This document shows, one piece after another, positions 46,177 through 55,568 of a stretch of DNA of 64,000 bases. The translations under genes were made by a program, and so were the position numbers. The notes beneath the pieces were generated by a model. The model searched no databases and was not told the DNA's origin. It saw only the letters and a program-made list of their open reading frames with translations. The stretch comes from RGIG3701 sp031553595 (GTDB lineage: Bacteria; Planctomycetota; Planctomycetia; Pirellulales; Thermoguttaceae): assembly GCA_031553595.1 (NCBI GenBank), contig JAVBLI010000009.1, positions 248,001-312,000 on the forward strand, in the 5' to 3' direction. Numbering within the stretch: position 1 is the first letter of the stretch; each line of letters starts with the position of its first letter.

Positions 46177-46830
46177 TTAATCGGTCACGGACGCCACGAT
46201 TTCGCGGGCACGCCGGCATTTTTCCGAAATCTGAGCCCATTTTCCCTCCGCGATTTCCTCTTTCGTGGCCAGCCACGTGCCGCCACACGCCAAAACCGCG
46301 GGATTTTTCAGGTAATCGGCCAAATTTTTCGCCGAAACACCCCCCGTGGGTATGAATTTTACCCCCGTGGAAGCGTACGGCGCATAAATCGCGTCCAGCA
46401 TGTTCACGCCGCCAGCCGCCTCCGCCGGGAAGAATTTCAGAACCCGGCATCCCATGAAAACGGCCGTCTCCACTTCACTGGGGGTGCACACGCCGGGGAT
46501 GAACGGAAAACCGTACTCGTCACACAGCTCCACCATCACGGGATTTGTGCCCGGCGCGACACCGAAAGCGGCACCGGAAAGCCTGGCGTCTTCCAGATTT
46601 TTTTCGTTCAGGAGCGTCCCAGCCCCAACACACATTTCCGGAGCGTGGCGCCGAATGCAGAAAATGGCTTCCGCCGCCGCGGGGGTGCGAAACGTGATTT
46701 CCACCAGGGGAAGCCCGCCATCACGCAGCGCATCCGCCAGCGGATACACGGATTCCGCATCCGGAACAGTAATCACCGGCACAACGCGGTATTTTTTCAA
46801 AAATTCAAAAGGGGATGTTTCCGGATCCAT
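46177..46830 (-). CDS. eda: KDPG/KHG aldolase
   Basis: Bifunctional 2-keto-3-deoxy-6-phosphogluconate / 4-hydroxy-2-oxoglutarate aldolase, a TIM barrel. The 217-residue protein shows 'VVPVITVPD', 'EITFRTPAA' (catalytic Glu), 'VGAGTLLN', 'GVAPGTNP', 'PGVCTPSEVE', 'LKFFPAEAAGG' (Schiff-base Lys) and 'IPTGGVSAKN'. The ATG at 46830 has AAGGA upstream; the longer frame reaching 46965 overlaps the kinase gene and is not conserved. It starts 25 bp after the kinase stop, so it may be cotranscribed. No other Entner-Doudoroff gene is near. Confidence 0.93.
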   Translation of the reverse strand: MDPETSPFEFLKKYRVVPVITVPDAESVYPLADALRDGGLPLVEITFRTPAAAEAIFCIRRHAPEMCVGAGTLLNEKNLEDARLSGAAFGVAPGTNPVMVELCDEYGFPFIPGVCTPSEVETAVFMGCRVLKFFPAEAAGGVNMLDAIYAPYASTGVKFIPTGGVSAKNLADYLKNPAVLACGGTWLATKEEIAEGKWAQISEKCRRAREIVASVTD

Positions 46831-46855
46831 TTCAGTTTTTCCTTTTTTCTTTTTT

Positions 46856-49396
46856 TCAATAAAAACGCGTATTCCGCCGTGCAAAATACCACATAGTAAA
46901 CAGCACGACCAGAAATGAGCCCAGCGCGAGCATCCCCATCCGCAGCACCTGTTTTTCGATTTCATTCAGAACGCTGCCCACGGATTCATCATACGATTCC
47001 TGCACAAGCACGGCCCATTCACCGTCACTGGACTGGCCGAGGTTAATGGTTTCGTACTGAACCAGCCAATTTTTATCATACGACTTTCCGAGTGGATTTA
47101 GCGCCACCGGGTCACGATAAAAATTACCCGCTTCTTCATGCTGAATCAGCCGCTGAATTTTATCGAAATCCACATGGTATTTTTTGTCCATGAATTCAGG
47201 TGGCACCGCCTTCCCGCCCGCGATGATTTCATCATAAAGCGGATGCTGGAGGATCAGGCCGTGCATGTTTCCAGGCCGATTATCCACCAGGACGCTGAAT
47301 TGCGAATCCGAATTCTGCATCTGAATGAATCGACCCACGCCGACCGCCATGGCGATCACGCCCAGAAAACGCTTTTCGTCTTCCGCACCGAAAACAGGCG
47401 AGGCAATCGTGATCACCCACTCCCCGGAAATCGGGCTGCGGTACGCCGGTGAGACATAAATGCGTTTCAGATGCTTTCCTTCCGGGGGCCGCCAGCCCCG
47501 TTCTTTGTTTTCCGTTTCACCAGTGAAAAATGTGCACCACGCAAAATCTTTCCCCAGCGTACTCATGTATGGCACACGGGTGGTGGAAATGCCCTGATAA
47601 TCGAAAAACGTCCAATTTGCTACATCCGAGCGCAGCCGGGCTGAGTACTCACTGATGCTTCCGTGGACGCGTTTCTGGAAGTCCTTCATCTGCGCGATTT
47701 CCAAGGGGGTGAGTGCTGGCCCGCCCAGACTGCCAAACTCTCCGGAAAGCTGCGACGACGATACTTTTTCCGTTTCTTTGTTTTCCGTGAGCGTCTTTTC
47801 GTCACTGGAATTCTTTTGGGGTGGCGATTTTTCTGAATTTTGTGGATTTCCAGGCGTTTCTGCCGCAGGGGCGTTTTCTTTGCCTCCGGCGTGAAACTCA
47901 TCTCCTGCGATGATCGTGGACTGCCCCACGGACAGCGCGGGCCCTTCCACAATCTGCGAAATTTCCAGCTCCGCCACCCGTTTTACCGGCGAAATGGTGG
48001 CCTCTTTTAGAATTTCACCCTCTAATTTTTTCGGGCGAAAATCATCCGGCAGCACTTCTTCCATCACCGTCTGGAGCGTTTCGCGCTCCGGTAACCCCAA
48101 AAACTGCTCCTGCCAGACGGCCTGCTCCCGCGGCGGAAGCTCCGGATTCAGCAGATGTTCCGTCACCGACTGCCATTCCGAAGAACTGATGGCGTGCTCC
48201 ACCGCCTGGCGAAATTTATAATTCCCCGCCACACGCTCCACAGCCTCATACCGCCGAAAAAGCTCGTAAGTCGCGGTTTTTGCGGCAAGCTGGGCCGCGA
48301 AACGGTCACTCCGCAAGGAGGTGTTAATGAGGGCTTTTCGCCCATCCGTCACGGCCACGTTCAGCGCCCACGCCACGAAAAAGGAAACCATTAACAGCAG
48401 GATGACGGGCGTTACGCCGCCCAGAAGCACCAGTGGCCGTAATGATTTTCGCCGCAGGTACGTGGAAATCGCCTCCAGCAGCGTTCCTACATCCTGAAAA
48501 CGCTCCTCGGGATCCGGACTGAGGCATTTTTCCACGATTTTCACCAGAAAAAAGTCCATTCCCGGCAGCATCCGGTAATCCACGGGCACCGGCTGCTCGC
48601 TCAGGGCCCGGCGATACGCGCGCAACTTGTGCGATAAACGCTGGTGGGCATGAATTTTCTCTACTAGTTCCGGGTCATAATGCGGCGGATGCCCCATCAT
48701 CATGGCGTAAAGAATCGCGCCCAGCGCATACACATCCCACCGGACATCCGGCGTGGCGCTGAGGCTGGCCTGTTCCGGCGCCATGTAAAACAGCGTGCCC
48801 AGCGCCGGCGCCATGTCACTGGAAAGCCGCGACTGCCCGAAATCCGCCAGCCGCGGGTTTCCGTCCCGGTCCAGCAGGATATTTCCCGGCTTCAAGTCGC
48901 AGTGAACCATGCCCTTCTGGTGGGCGTGATGCACTCCCACCGCGATTTCCCGCAGCATCTGCACCGCCGCGTCCGGGGAAAGGGTCTGCCGGTGAATTTC
49001 ATCCGAAAGCGAGCCGGAATCCATGTATTCCATGACGTAATACGGCGGGTCGGAGTCCCAGCCCACATGCAGCAGCTGCACCACATGCCGATCCGAAAAC
49101 AGGAAGGAGAGCTTCTCCACTTCCTGCGAAAGAAACGTGCCGTCCATCCCCTGGCGGTGGAGATAAAACTTGACGGCCACATCCCGCCCCGTGTTTTTTT
49201 CCCGGGCTTTCCACACTTCCCCGTACGCTCCGGCGCCGAGAAATTCCTCGAAATCCAGCTCGGGCACCTCCAGCGGCGGTACGCGGTGGTGCTCCGCGTC
49301 CGTCAGGGCGGAGTTTCCAGCGGTGACGGAGGAGCCCCCGGCGACGGTTGTCGTGGTCTCGCGAGGATCCGGCGGAAGAGGAAGTGTTTCGTCCAT
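46856..49396 (-). CDS. Transmembrane Ser/Thr protein kinase with external sensor domain
   Basis: The 846-residue protein has an N-terminal Hanks-type kinase domain with all key motifs: G-loop GAGAYGEV (54-61), VAVK Lys76, HCDLKPGN (165-172), DFG (185-187) and APEQ (207-210). A transmembrane helix (~321-345) leads to an external region with coiled/low-complexity Ser/Glu/Lys linkers (~490-560) and a Cache-like sensor ('SPISGEWVITIASPVFG', 'GVIAMAVGVGRFIQMQ'), then a second transmembrane helix (~818-838) and a short tail. Planctomycetes carry many such kinases. Ligand and targets are unknown. It directly precedes eda. Confidence 0.93.
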   Translation of the reverse strand: MDETLPLPPDPRETTTTVAGGSSVTAGNSALTDAEHHRVPPLEVPELDFEEFLGAGAYGEVWKAREKNTGRDVAVKFYLHRQGMDGTFLSQEVEKLSFLFSDRHVVQLLHVGWDSDPPYYVMEYMDSGSLSDEIHRQTLSPDAAVQMLREIAVGVHHAHQKGMVHCDLKPGNILLDRDGNPRLADFGQSRLSSDMAPALGTLFYMAPEQASLSATPDVRWDVYALGAILYAMMMGHPPHYDPELVEKIHAHQRLSHKLRAYRRALSEQPVPVDYRMLPGMDFFLVKIVEKCLSPDPEERFQDVGTLLEAISTYLRRKSLRPLVLLGGVTPVILLLMVSFFVAWALNVAVTDGRKALINTSLRSDRFAAQLAAKTATYELFRRYEAVERVAGNYKFRQAVEHAISSSEWQSVTEHLLNPELPPREQAVWQEQFLGLPERETLQTVMEEVLPDDFRPKKLEGEILKEATISPVKRVAELEISQIVEGPALSVGQSTIIAGDEFHAGGKENAPAAETPGNPQNSEKSPPQKNSSDEKTLTENKETEKVSSSQLSGEFGSLGGPALTPLEIAQMKDFQKRVHGSISEYSARLRSDVANWTFFDYQGISTTRVPYMSTLGKDFAWCTFFTGETENKERGWRPPEGKHLKRIYVSPAYRSPISGEWVITIASPVFGAEDEKRFLGVIAMAVGVGRFIQMQNSDSQFSVLVDNRPGNMHGLILQHPLYDEIIAGGKAVPPEFMDKKYHVDFDKIQRLIQHEEAGNFYRDPVALNPLGKSYDKNWLVQYETINLGQSSDGEWAVLVQESYDESVGSVLNEIEKQVLRMGMLALGSFLVVLFTMWYFARRNTRFY

Positions 49397-49449
49397 GAAA
49401 AAATGTCAGGCGGTAAAATGAAAAGCGAAAAGTGAAGGAAATGTGAGGA

Positions 49450-49977
49450 TTACGGATTTTTTTTCGCGGCGGGGGCCAGCAGGACGGCGAGCATCCAGAT
49501 GACGCACACCACAGTCAGGAAAATCATGATCATGATCCAGCGCCACTCGACATCCATGGCGCTGGCCATGAGATATTCATTCCGCGTCATGGGGATTTCC
49601 ACGCCGGGGCTCAGACGCTGCCATTCACGCCAGAGATCGAATGCCGAGTATGTGCTGAAATCGTACGGTTTGGAACGTGTGACGTAAAAATACATTCCGG
49701 AAGCGGCGAAAACCACTGTCAGGATGCCCGCCATCATCAGGCTCCCGGCACGCTGCTGGCGGGTGCCGCCTTCTTTGCCGAGCTGATTTTTTTCGCTCGC
49801 GGGCTGGCCGGGCGTTTCCGCATCATGACGCTGGACGGTTTCCAGTTCCGCCAATGCCCGCAACGGCGGAACTTCCAGCGTTTTTCCGCATTCGCACGTG
49901 ATAACGTTCCCCGCCTGGACGCGCATCACCTCATGGATTTTCCCGCACGTGCAGGGGAGCAGATAAAAGGTTTTCAT
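49450..49977 (-). CDS. Two-helix membrane protein with N-terminal zinc-ribbon-like domain
   Basis: The 175-residue protein begins MKTFYLLPCTCGKIHEV with C-x-C ... C-x-C (CTC near 9-11, CEC near 29-31), like a rubredoxin/zinc-ribbon fold found at the N-terminus of planctomycete membrane proteins. Two transmembrane segments follow (~82-102 and ~147-168) with an external loop. The function is unknown. GGAAAG sits before the ATG at 49977. It lies 53 bp upstream of the kinase gene on the same strand, so both may form one unit. Confidence 0.75.
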   Translation of the reverse strand: MKTFYLLPCTCGKIHEVMRVQAGNVITCECGKTLEVPPLRALAELETVQRHDAETPGQPASEKNQLGKEGGTRQQRAGSLMMAGILTVVFAASGMYFYVTRSKPYDFSTYSAFDLWREWQRLSPGVEIPMTRNEYLMASAMDVEWRWIMIMIFLTVVCVIWMLAVLLAPAAKKNP

Positions 49978-50155
49978 GGTTTTTTCTTTCCGCGTCTCGG
50001 GTGGTTCACATACATCATTTATTATACCTGAAAACCGGTGTTTTTCGCAAGCCACGCCCCGGGGTGAAAAGAGAAATATTTTGCGAGACAGTCGCCTGCA
50101 TTCATGTCATTTTACGTACTCTTTAAGTATTTGCGTTCAAATTCCCCTTTCGACT

Positions 50156-50184
50156 CTTTCATTTTTCACAGCGTATGGTATAAT
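50156..50184 (+). promoter_or_regulatory. Candidate promoter of nifUS
   Basis: Perfect TATAAT (50179-50184) with an upstream TGG extension, and a weak CTTTCA -35 (50156-50161) 17 bp away. The ribosome site and ATG of nifU follow about 70-75 bp later. Confidence 0.55.
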
Positions 50185-50260
50185 AAAGAAATAATGGCGA
50201 AAAACCGTCCGTTCCCCCGGTGGGGGAGCAGGGAGTGCCTGAGAATGAAAGGAGGCCGTG

Positions 50261-51292
50261 ATGGCTTGGGAATACAGTGAAAAAACGAAACAGCTTTTCA
50301 TGGACGCGATTCATGGAAAGCCAGGGACGCACCTGGGGGAAATCGAAAATCCGGACGGCGAGGGCGAGCACGGCTCGATCGCGTGCGGGGACGCCATGCG
50401 GTTTACATTCCGCGTGGAAAAAAATGAGGAAGACCCCACAAAAGACATTATTACGCAGGCGAAATACCTGACATTCGGGTGCACGTCGGCGATTGCCGCC
50501 TCCGAGGCACTGTGCATTATTCTTGAGTCGCGGAAATGCACGCCCATCGAGGCGCTGACGATTTCGAATAAGGATATCGTCGAATTTTTGGAGGGGCTTC
50601 CGGAGCAGAAGATTCACTGCTCGGTCATGGGCGAGGAAGCGCTGGACGCGGCGGTTTATGACTGGGCGAAGAAGCGCGGCGTTTCGCTGGAGGAGCTCGG
50701 AATCGACGTTCGCCAGCATGAGGAGGAGGAGGAAGGCCGGCTGGTGTGCAAGTGTTTTTCGCTGACGGAGCCGTACATTAAGCGGAAAATCCGGGAGCTG
50801 GGCCTGCGCACGATTCCGGAAATCACGGACGCGATTAAGGCTGGCGGCGCGTGCATGAACTGTCATCACGCCCCGGGCGGGCTTCAGGATCTGCTGGATG
50901 AGGTGTGGGGCACCGAAAGCGTGCGCCTGCGGCTTCAGGAAAACCCGGCACGGAATCCGCTGGAGCTGACGATTCTAGGGGATGCTCAGACGGTGACGCC
51001 GGAAATCGTGCCGACGCAAATCGCGGCCCCCGCAGCCCCCGGGAATGTCGGCGGCCTGTCCCCGTATCAGTTCGCGAAGAAAATTGAAACCACCGTGGAT
51101 GATCTCGTCCGGCCCGTGCTGGTGCGCGACGGCGGGAACATTTCGATCGTCGACATTAAAGGGAATCTCGTGTATGTCCAGCTTTCCGGCAATTGCGCAA
51201 GCTGTGCGGCCGCGAATATCACCCTGAAAGGCCTGGTAGAGAAGGTGCTCAAGGAAAATGTCAGCCCGGAGCTGCGGGTGATTCAGGTGTAA
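50261..51292 (+). CDS. nifU: NifU iron-sulfur cluster assembly scaffold
   Basis: The 343-residue protein has the three NifU domains in order: IscU-like scaffold (1-125; cysteines in SIACGD, FGCTSAI and KIHCSVM), a [2Fe-2S] BFD-like ferredoxin domain (~163-215; LVCKCF and ACMNCHHAPGG), and a C-terminal Nfu domain (~270-343; GNCASCAA). GGAGG is 5 bp before the ATG. It is followed by nifS 52 bp later. NIF-type systems occur in many non-nitrogen-fixing bacteria; no nitrogenase genes are here. Confidence 0.95.
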   Translation: MAWEYSEKTKQLFMDAIHGKPGTHLGEIENPDGEGEHGSIACGDAMRFTFRVEKNEEDPTKDIITQAKYLTFGCTSAIAASEALCIILESRKCTPIEALTISNKDIVEFLEGLPEQKIHCSVMGEEALDAAVYDWAKKRGVSLEELGIDVRQHEEEEEGRLVCKCFSLTEPYIKRKIRELGLRTIPEITDAIKAGGACMNCHHAPGGLQDLLDEVWGTESVRLRLQENPARNPLELTILGDAQTVTPEIVPTQIAAPAAPGNVGGLSPYQFAKKIETTVDDLVRPVLVRDGGNISIVDIKGNLVYVQLSGNCASCAAANITLKGLVEKVLKENVSPELRVIQV

Positions 51293-51344
51293 TGTGGAAT
51301 TCGTAATGCGAAATGCTTAATGCGGGAATGCAGGGGAATGTGTG

Positions 51345-52571
51345 ATGGAAAAAACAGCTGTAATTTATCTTGATAATAACGCCACGACATGCGTTGCGCC
51401 GGAAGTGCGGACGTCGATGATGCCGTTTTTTGAGGACGTGTATTTTAATCCCAGTTCCATGTATGACCCTGCCCTGTCTGCCGCAGCTGCCGTGAAGCGG
51501 GCGCGGGCGGAAATCGCTACGCATCTTCTGGCGGATGACCCGGGCGAGATACTCTTTACCGGTTGCGCGACGGAGAGTAATAATCACGCCATTTTCGGGG
51601 CCGCGCAGGCGAATCCTGCGCGCCGGCACATCATCACCACGCAGGTCGAGCACCCGGCCATCCTGGAAGTCTGTGTGGAGATGGAGCGGCGCGGGTACCG
51701 TGTGACGTACCTGCCCGTGGACCGCCACGGACGTCTGGACGTGCGTGATTTCGTGCGGGCGCTGGAGCCGGGGAATACGCTCATGGTGACCGTCATGCAC
51801 GCGAATAACGAGACGGGCGTGCTCTTCCCCGTCACGGATCTGGCACGGATTACTAAAGAAACGGATCCGGAAATTCTGTTCCACACGGACGCCACGCAGA
51901 GTGTGACGAAACGCCTGATTTCGCTCTCCAAAAATGGCACAAGACAAGGCGGCGCGGACGATTTCCGGTACGTGGATCTGCTGTCCTGCTCCGGGCACAA
52001 ATTTCACGCGCCGAAGGGCGTGGGCCTGCTGTACATCCGTCGCGGCACCCGGCTGCGGCCGTATTTAATCGGCGGCCACCAGGAATCCGGCCGGCGCGGC
52101 GGCACGGAAAACGTGGCGTTTATCGTGGGGATGGCGGAGGCCATGAAACTCGCGGCGGCCACTCATGACGCGGATGAACTGCGGATGAAGCAGATGCGCG
52201 ACGTTTTCGAAACGGAGCTCGTGAAGCGGATTCCGGATGTGGAAATTAACGGCGCGGACGCCCCGCGGATGGTGAACACGACGAATGTTTCATGCCATTT
52301 TATCGAAGGCGAATCCATTCTTTACGAACTGGCCGAGTATGGCATCTGCGCCTCCAGCGGCTCGGCGTGCACCAGCGGCTCGCTGGAACCCTCGCACGTG
52401 CTGCGGGCCATGCAGGTGCCGTTCTCGGCCGTCCACGGCTCCATCCGTTTCAGCTTCAGCCGATTCACCACGGAAGCGGAAGTGAACCGCGTGCTGGACG
52501 TGTTCCCCGGAATCGTCGAGCGACTGCGCAAAGCGTCGCCCTACAGCCGGGAGAATTTGAGGAAGGCGTAA
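51345..52571 (+). CDS. nifS: Cysteine desulfurase NifS
   Basis: PLP enzyme supplying sulfur to NifU. The 408-residue protein shows 'YLDNNATT', 'NPSSMYDPAL', 'HTDATQS', the PLP-lysine motif 'SCSGHKFHAPKG' and the active-site loop 'SSGSACTSGSLEPSH'. The short-loop (class I, NifS/IscS) form is indicated. AGGGGA precedes the ATG at 51345. It is convergent with the next gene, 8 bp away. Confidence 0.95.
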   Translation: MEKTAVIYLDNNATTCVAPEVRTSMMPFFEDVYFNPSSMYDPALSAAAAVKRARAEIATHLLADDPGEILFTGCATESNNHAIFGAAQANPARRHIITTQVEHPAILEVCVEMERRGYRVTYLPVDRHGRLDVRDFVRALEPGNTLMVTVMHANNETGVLFPVTDLARITKETDPEILFHTDATQSVTKRLISLSKNGTRQGGADDFRYVDLLSCSGHKFHAPKGVGLLYIRRGTRLRPYLIGGHQESGRRGGTENVAFIVGMAEAMKLAAATHDADELRMKQMRDVFETELVKRIPDVEINGADAPRMVNTTNVSCHFIEGESILYELAEYGICASSGSACTSGSLEPSHVLRAMQVPFSAVHGSIRFSFSRFTTEAEVNRVLDVFPGIVERLRKASPYSRENLRKA

Positions 52572-52579
52572 GGCGGCCG

Positions 52580-54225
52580 TTATTCGCGTTGCCACATATC
52601 GTCGACGATCTCGAATTGGATGTCGAGTTCGATTTCCTCTTGCTTGCCGTCGATGACGAGTATCTTTTTGAACATGCGGTGCTTGCCGTCACCGTAAGCA
52701 CATCGTACCTGAATGTCGAATCGCCCTGGCGGCAGAACCATTTCATACGTGCCCGTGTAGTCGTTGTTCGAATCGCGGGATAAACTCGCATGCCGGCGAA
52801 TTTTCTCATCCGAGTCGGGACGCAATTCAAAAACATCGAACCTCACGCTGCCGCCCCACCTCGCTTCGGGGAAGGGAATTTTCCCGAAAACCCGGGTTCC
52901 TTTTTCAAGCGTGATATCGACGTTTGTGGTCATGCCATCACGAAACGGGATGTCGAAAACGCCCGGAGCGGCTCCGAAACGGCTGTTTACCACCAGCGAC
53001 AGTTGACCGGTGCGAGGGTAGTACCACACGAGTTTTCCGTCGATATCGGTGGATGCGCCGCCCCAATTTCCAGAACCAATGACGGTTCCGCACATCGGCT
53101 CGCCGTCGCGATCCTTCACGGAAACGATCACCACGGGCGGAGACATGACCATATAATTGACTTTGATCTCCACCGGCTCTCGGAACAGCTTCACCCAGTC
53201 GATTTCCTCCCACTCGCTCTTTTCCGCGTTGCGGTTGTAATCCGGGATGTCGTGATGGGTGGCATTGACCGTTATCTTCGCCAGCTTCTCCCAGGTGCCC
53301 TGCGCCATGAAATTCTCCGTCGTCGGATGGTGTTCGTTCCAGCCGCCGCGGGAAATGAAGGAGATGCCGACAAGGTCTTTCATGGGAATCCAATCGAAGG
53401 TGGCGATCCCGGCGGCGTTCGTTTTGGCTTGCCATGGCTGCAAAAATTTCGGCGGAGAAACATGATCGCCGCCGGGATAAACACCAAAACCAATGTGAGA
53501 ACACGGCGCGTCGCCCCGTCGAATCACTTCGGGCGCCACCACCGCGTTTTTCAGAGGCCGGCCGGCTTCGTCGACCACCCGCACCTTGACCGTCCCGCCC
53601 TCTAACTTGAAATGAAACGGCCCGTCCGTGTAGGGCGGTATTTTATCGTAGTCAATGTGCGAATCGTAGCCATAGATACTCTGATCGACAAAATCAAGGC
53701 CGACGCCCGGCTTCAACGCATAGATATTCCGGATACCGGCGTCTTTTTTCTGATAAAAGGAAAAACGGCCGTTCCCATCCGTCATGCAACGCATCCCCGA
53801 TGTGCCGATGATCGCATTCTCGACGGGCTTTCCCTCGGCATCCACCACCATGCCGCTGATTTCTTGGAGGCCGGGAATGCCTTCAAGCCTGATTTCAGGA
53901 AAGGCGGATCGCTTACCCTCTAGGAGGTTACGTTCGATGCCGACCAGCTTTTTATCCGGCGACACCGCGGTTATGTTGATATAAAGATCATGGATACGAT
54001 CCATCCGCCGTCAGCATCCGTTTTCGTCGTTTCAATTTGGTCGTTGCACACCCGGGCGGTGACGTCGGCATCCGCAATCGGCTTCTTTTCCTCATCAAAA
54101 AACACGCCGCGGATGATGATGGTCTCCAGGCGTTTCGCATTGGTCTTCGCATCCTGCGCGGTGGCGGAAGTGATACCAAAAAGAGAAAGGGTTAGCGCGA
54201 TAAGAAGTAGTGTGTAATTTTTCAT
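52580..54225 (-). pseudogene. Exported carboxypeptidase-regulatory-like protein, split by a frameshift
   Basis: The 5' part starts at ATG 54225 (MKNYTLLLIALTLSLFG signal peptide; GGAGA upstream) and reads a first 'GVFFDEEKKPIADADVTARV' module before running to a stop at 53971. The rest continues in another frame to 52580 with similar modules: 'ISGMVVDAEGKPVENAIIG', 'VRVVDEAGRPLKNAVV' and 'SVKDRDGEPMCGTVIG'. The switch must occur between 53971 and 54010 and equals one missing base. No slippery heptamer is seen, so a deletion or sequencing error is likelier than programmed frameshifting. Role unknown; modules are CarboxypepD_reg-like. Confidence 0.7.
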
Positions 54226-54310
54226 GGCAATGGTCTCCGATTTCGTGGTTGATGCAAACGACTCGCTATTTTTAAGCACGATTTTGCTCCCATGGTAGAG
54301 ATTGTCACTC

Positions 54311-54419
54311 TTTATACTCGGAACAGTTGAATTTTTCCACCTGTCCGCCGATTACCCTTCGGGAAATCCAGCTTCAGGACGTTCTGGGAACGGAATTTTT
54401 AAGTGGCGTGAGTATAGAC
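54311..54419. repeat. 109-bp interspersed element, copy 1
   Basis: Matches 57106-57214 over 109 bases with about 15 substitutions and no gaps. The ends form TATACTC / GAGTATA. The element lies just upstream of the frameshifted gene's start on the minus strand. Confidence 0.8.
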
Positions 54420-54452
54420 GCACAGCCATCTGAAAAGTTCCTGTTCCCCTGT

Positions 54453-55568
54453 TTAATACTCCTCCCGGCCGCAGCACATTTCGCGGCCCTGCACGCAGAG
54501 GAATGAGGAGCAGCACGCGTCGACGACGGTAGTGGGAATGCCGTCCCGTTCTTCGTATAAGGGGGAGCATAGGCCGAGAAAGCAGGAGAGGCAGGTGCAG
54601 CAGCCGCACACGTAGCAGGTGAACTGTGTGCATGTGGCGGAGTTTTCGGGCTGCTGGGCCAGCAAAATAAGCGTGGGGCAGGCGGCCGAGACGCGGGCGC
54701 TGTGCTGGCTCATTTTCGGAAACAGGAACGCGTGGTACCGGGGGTCGCGCCGGGCCGTGTAAAACAGGCGGTCATGGACACCCATGACGGTTTTTGCGGA
54801 AAGACTTTCCCCGCCGAGTTCTGCGGTGCACAGCGCGTGCAGCCTCCGAAGATTTTCCTGCGACTGGCCGTACGCTTCCGCCGAGGCGTGTAGCGTCCGC
54901 ACAGGACTATAATCGCCGCAGCGGGCGTCACGCTCCCAGTCCCACGCGCAGTCGGCCTGGACGAGGGACGCGCCGGCTAAAAAACCAGCCTCGCGCAGCC
55001 ACTCCGCCGTCCTCGCGTCCGCGTTCAGGTGGCGTGCGAAAAGCGTGTAAATCCAGGAAAAGGCCATGGCCGTGGGGGTGGCGTACTCGGTCAGCTCACG
55101 CGGCACGCCGGTTTCTTCGAGAAAATGATGATTTTGAATGAAACGCGCGATCTTCATATCAAAATCGGCGTCCAGGACGCGGAAAAAACGCCGGCTTTTG
55201 AGAAATTTCCGCCGGTAAAACGCGGAAATCGCCCGCGCGGCAGTGGAATTCCCGTCCCGCACATCATCCGCCATTTTCACCGCCACCAGCAGCAGGGTGA
55301 AGGCGGCGGAAAACTCGCCCACGCGGCGTTCAAGATCCGGGACATCCGTAAAATGAGGCACTTTCGGGCCCAGCGGTCGGCGACATTTTCCGTCACCCGC
55401 GGTATCCAGCCAGCCGAGATCCGCGGCCAGGGCGTGAAGAAACGCCGCTTCGTAACTCAAAAACGGCAGGGCCGTCGGGCCGTAATGCGTCTTCAGGTGC
55501 CGGCATGTCTGGCAGTACGCACGCCGGTAGGCCGGATCGCAGTAACAGGAACGCAAAAAGCCGAACAT
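54453..55568 (-). CDS. DUF5685-like protein with Cys-rich tail
   Basis: The 371-residue protein opens MFGFLRSCYCDPAYRRAYCQTCRHLKTHYG, the start expected of the DUF5685 family, whose function is not known. A helical middle follows ('TEYATPTAMAFSWIYTLFARH'). The last ~60 residues hold many cysteines (CTQFTCYVCGCCTCLSCFLGLC, ACCSSFLC, EMCCG), suggesting metal binding or a lipid/cluster-bearing tail. No good ribosome site is seen close to the ATG. Confidence 0.75.
   Translation of the reverse strand: MFGFLRSCYCDPAYRRAYCQTCRHLKTHYGPTALPFLSYEAAFLHALAADLGWLDTAGDGKCRRPLGPKVPHFTDVPDLERRVGEFSAAFTLLLVAVKMADDVRDGNSTAARAISAFYRRKFLKSRRFFRVLDADFDMKIARFIQNHHFLEETGVPRELTEYATPTAMAFSWIYTLFARHLNADARTAEWLREAGFLAGASLVQADCAWDWERDARCGDYSPVRTLHASAEAYGQSQENLRRLHALCTAELGGESLSAKTVMGVHDRLFYTARRDPRYHAFLFPKMSQHSARVSAACPTLILLAQQPENSATCTQFTCYVCGCCTCLSCFLGLCSPLYEERDGIPTTVVDACCSSFLCVQGREMCCGREEY

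Noticed and set aside
50261..52571. Nitrogen-fixation cluster
   Set aside because: NifU and NifS are the general iron-sulfur system here; no nifHDK or regulators occur in the window.
53971..54010. Programmed -1 frameshift in the carboxypeptidase-regulatory-like gene
   Set aside because: No X XXY YYZ slippery heptamer or pseudoknot was visible in the overlap.
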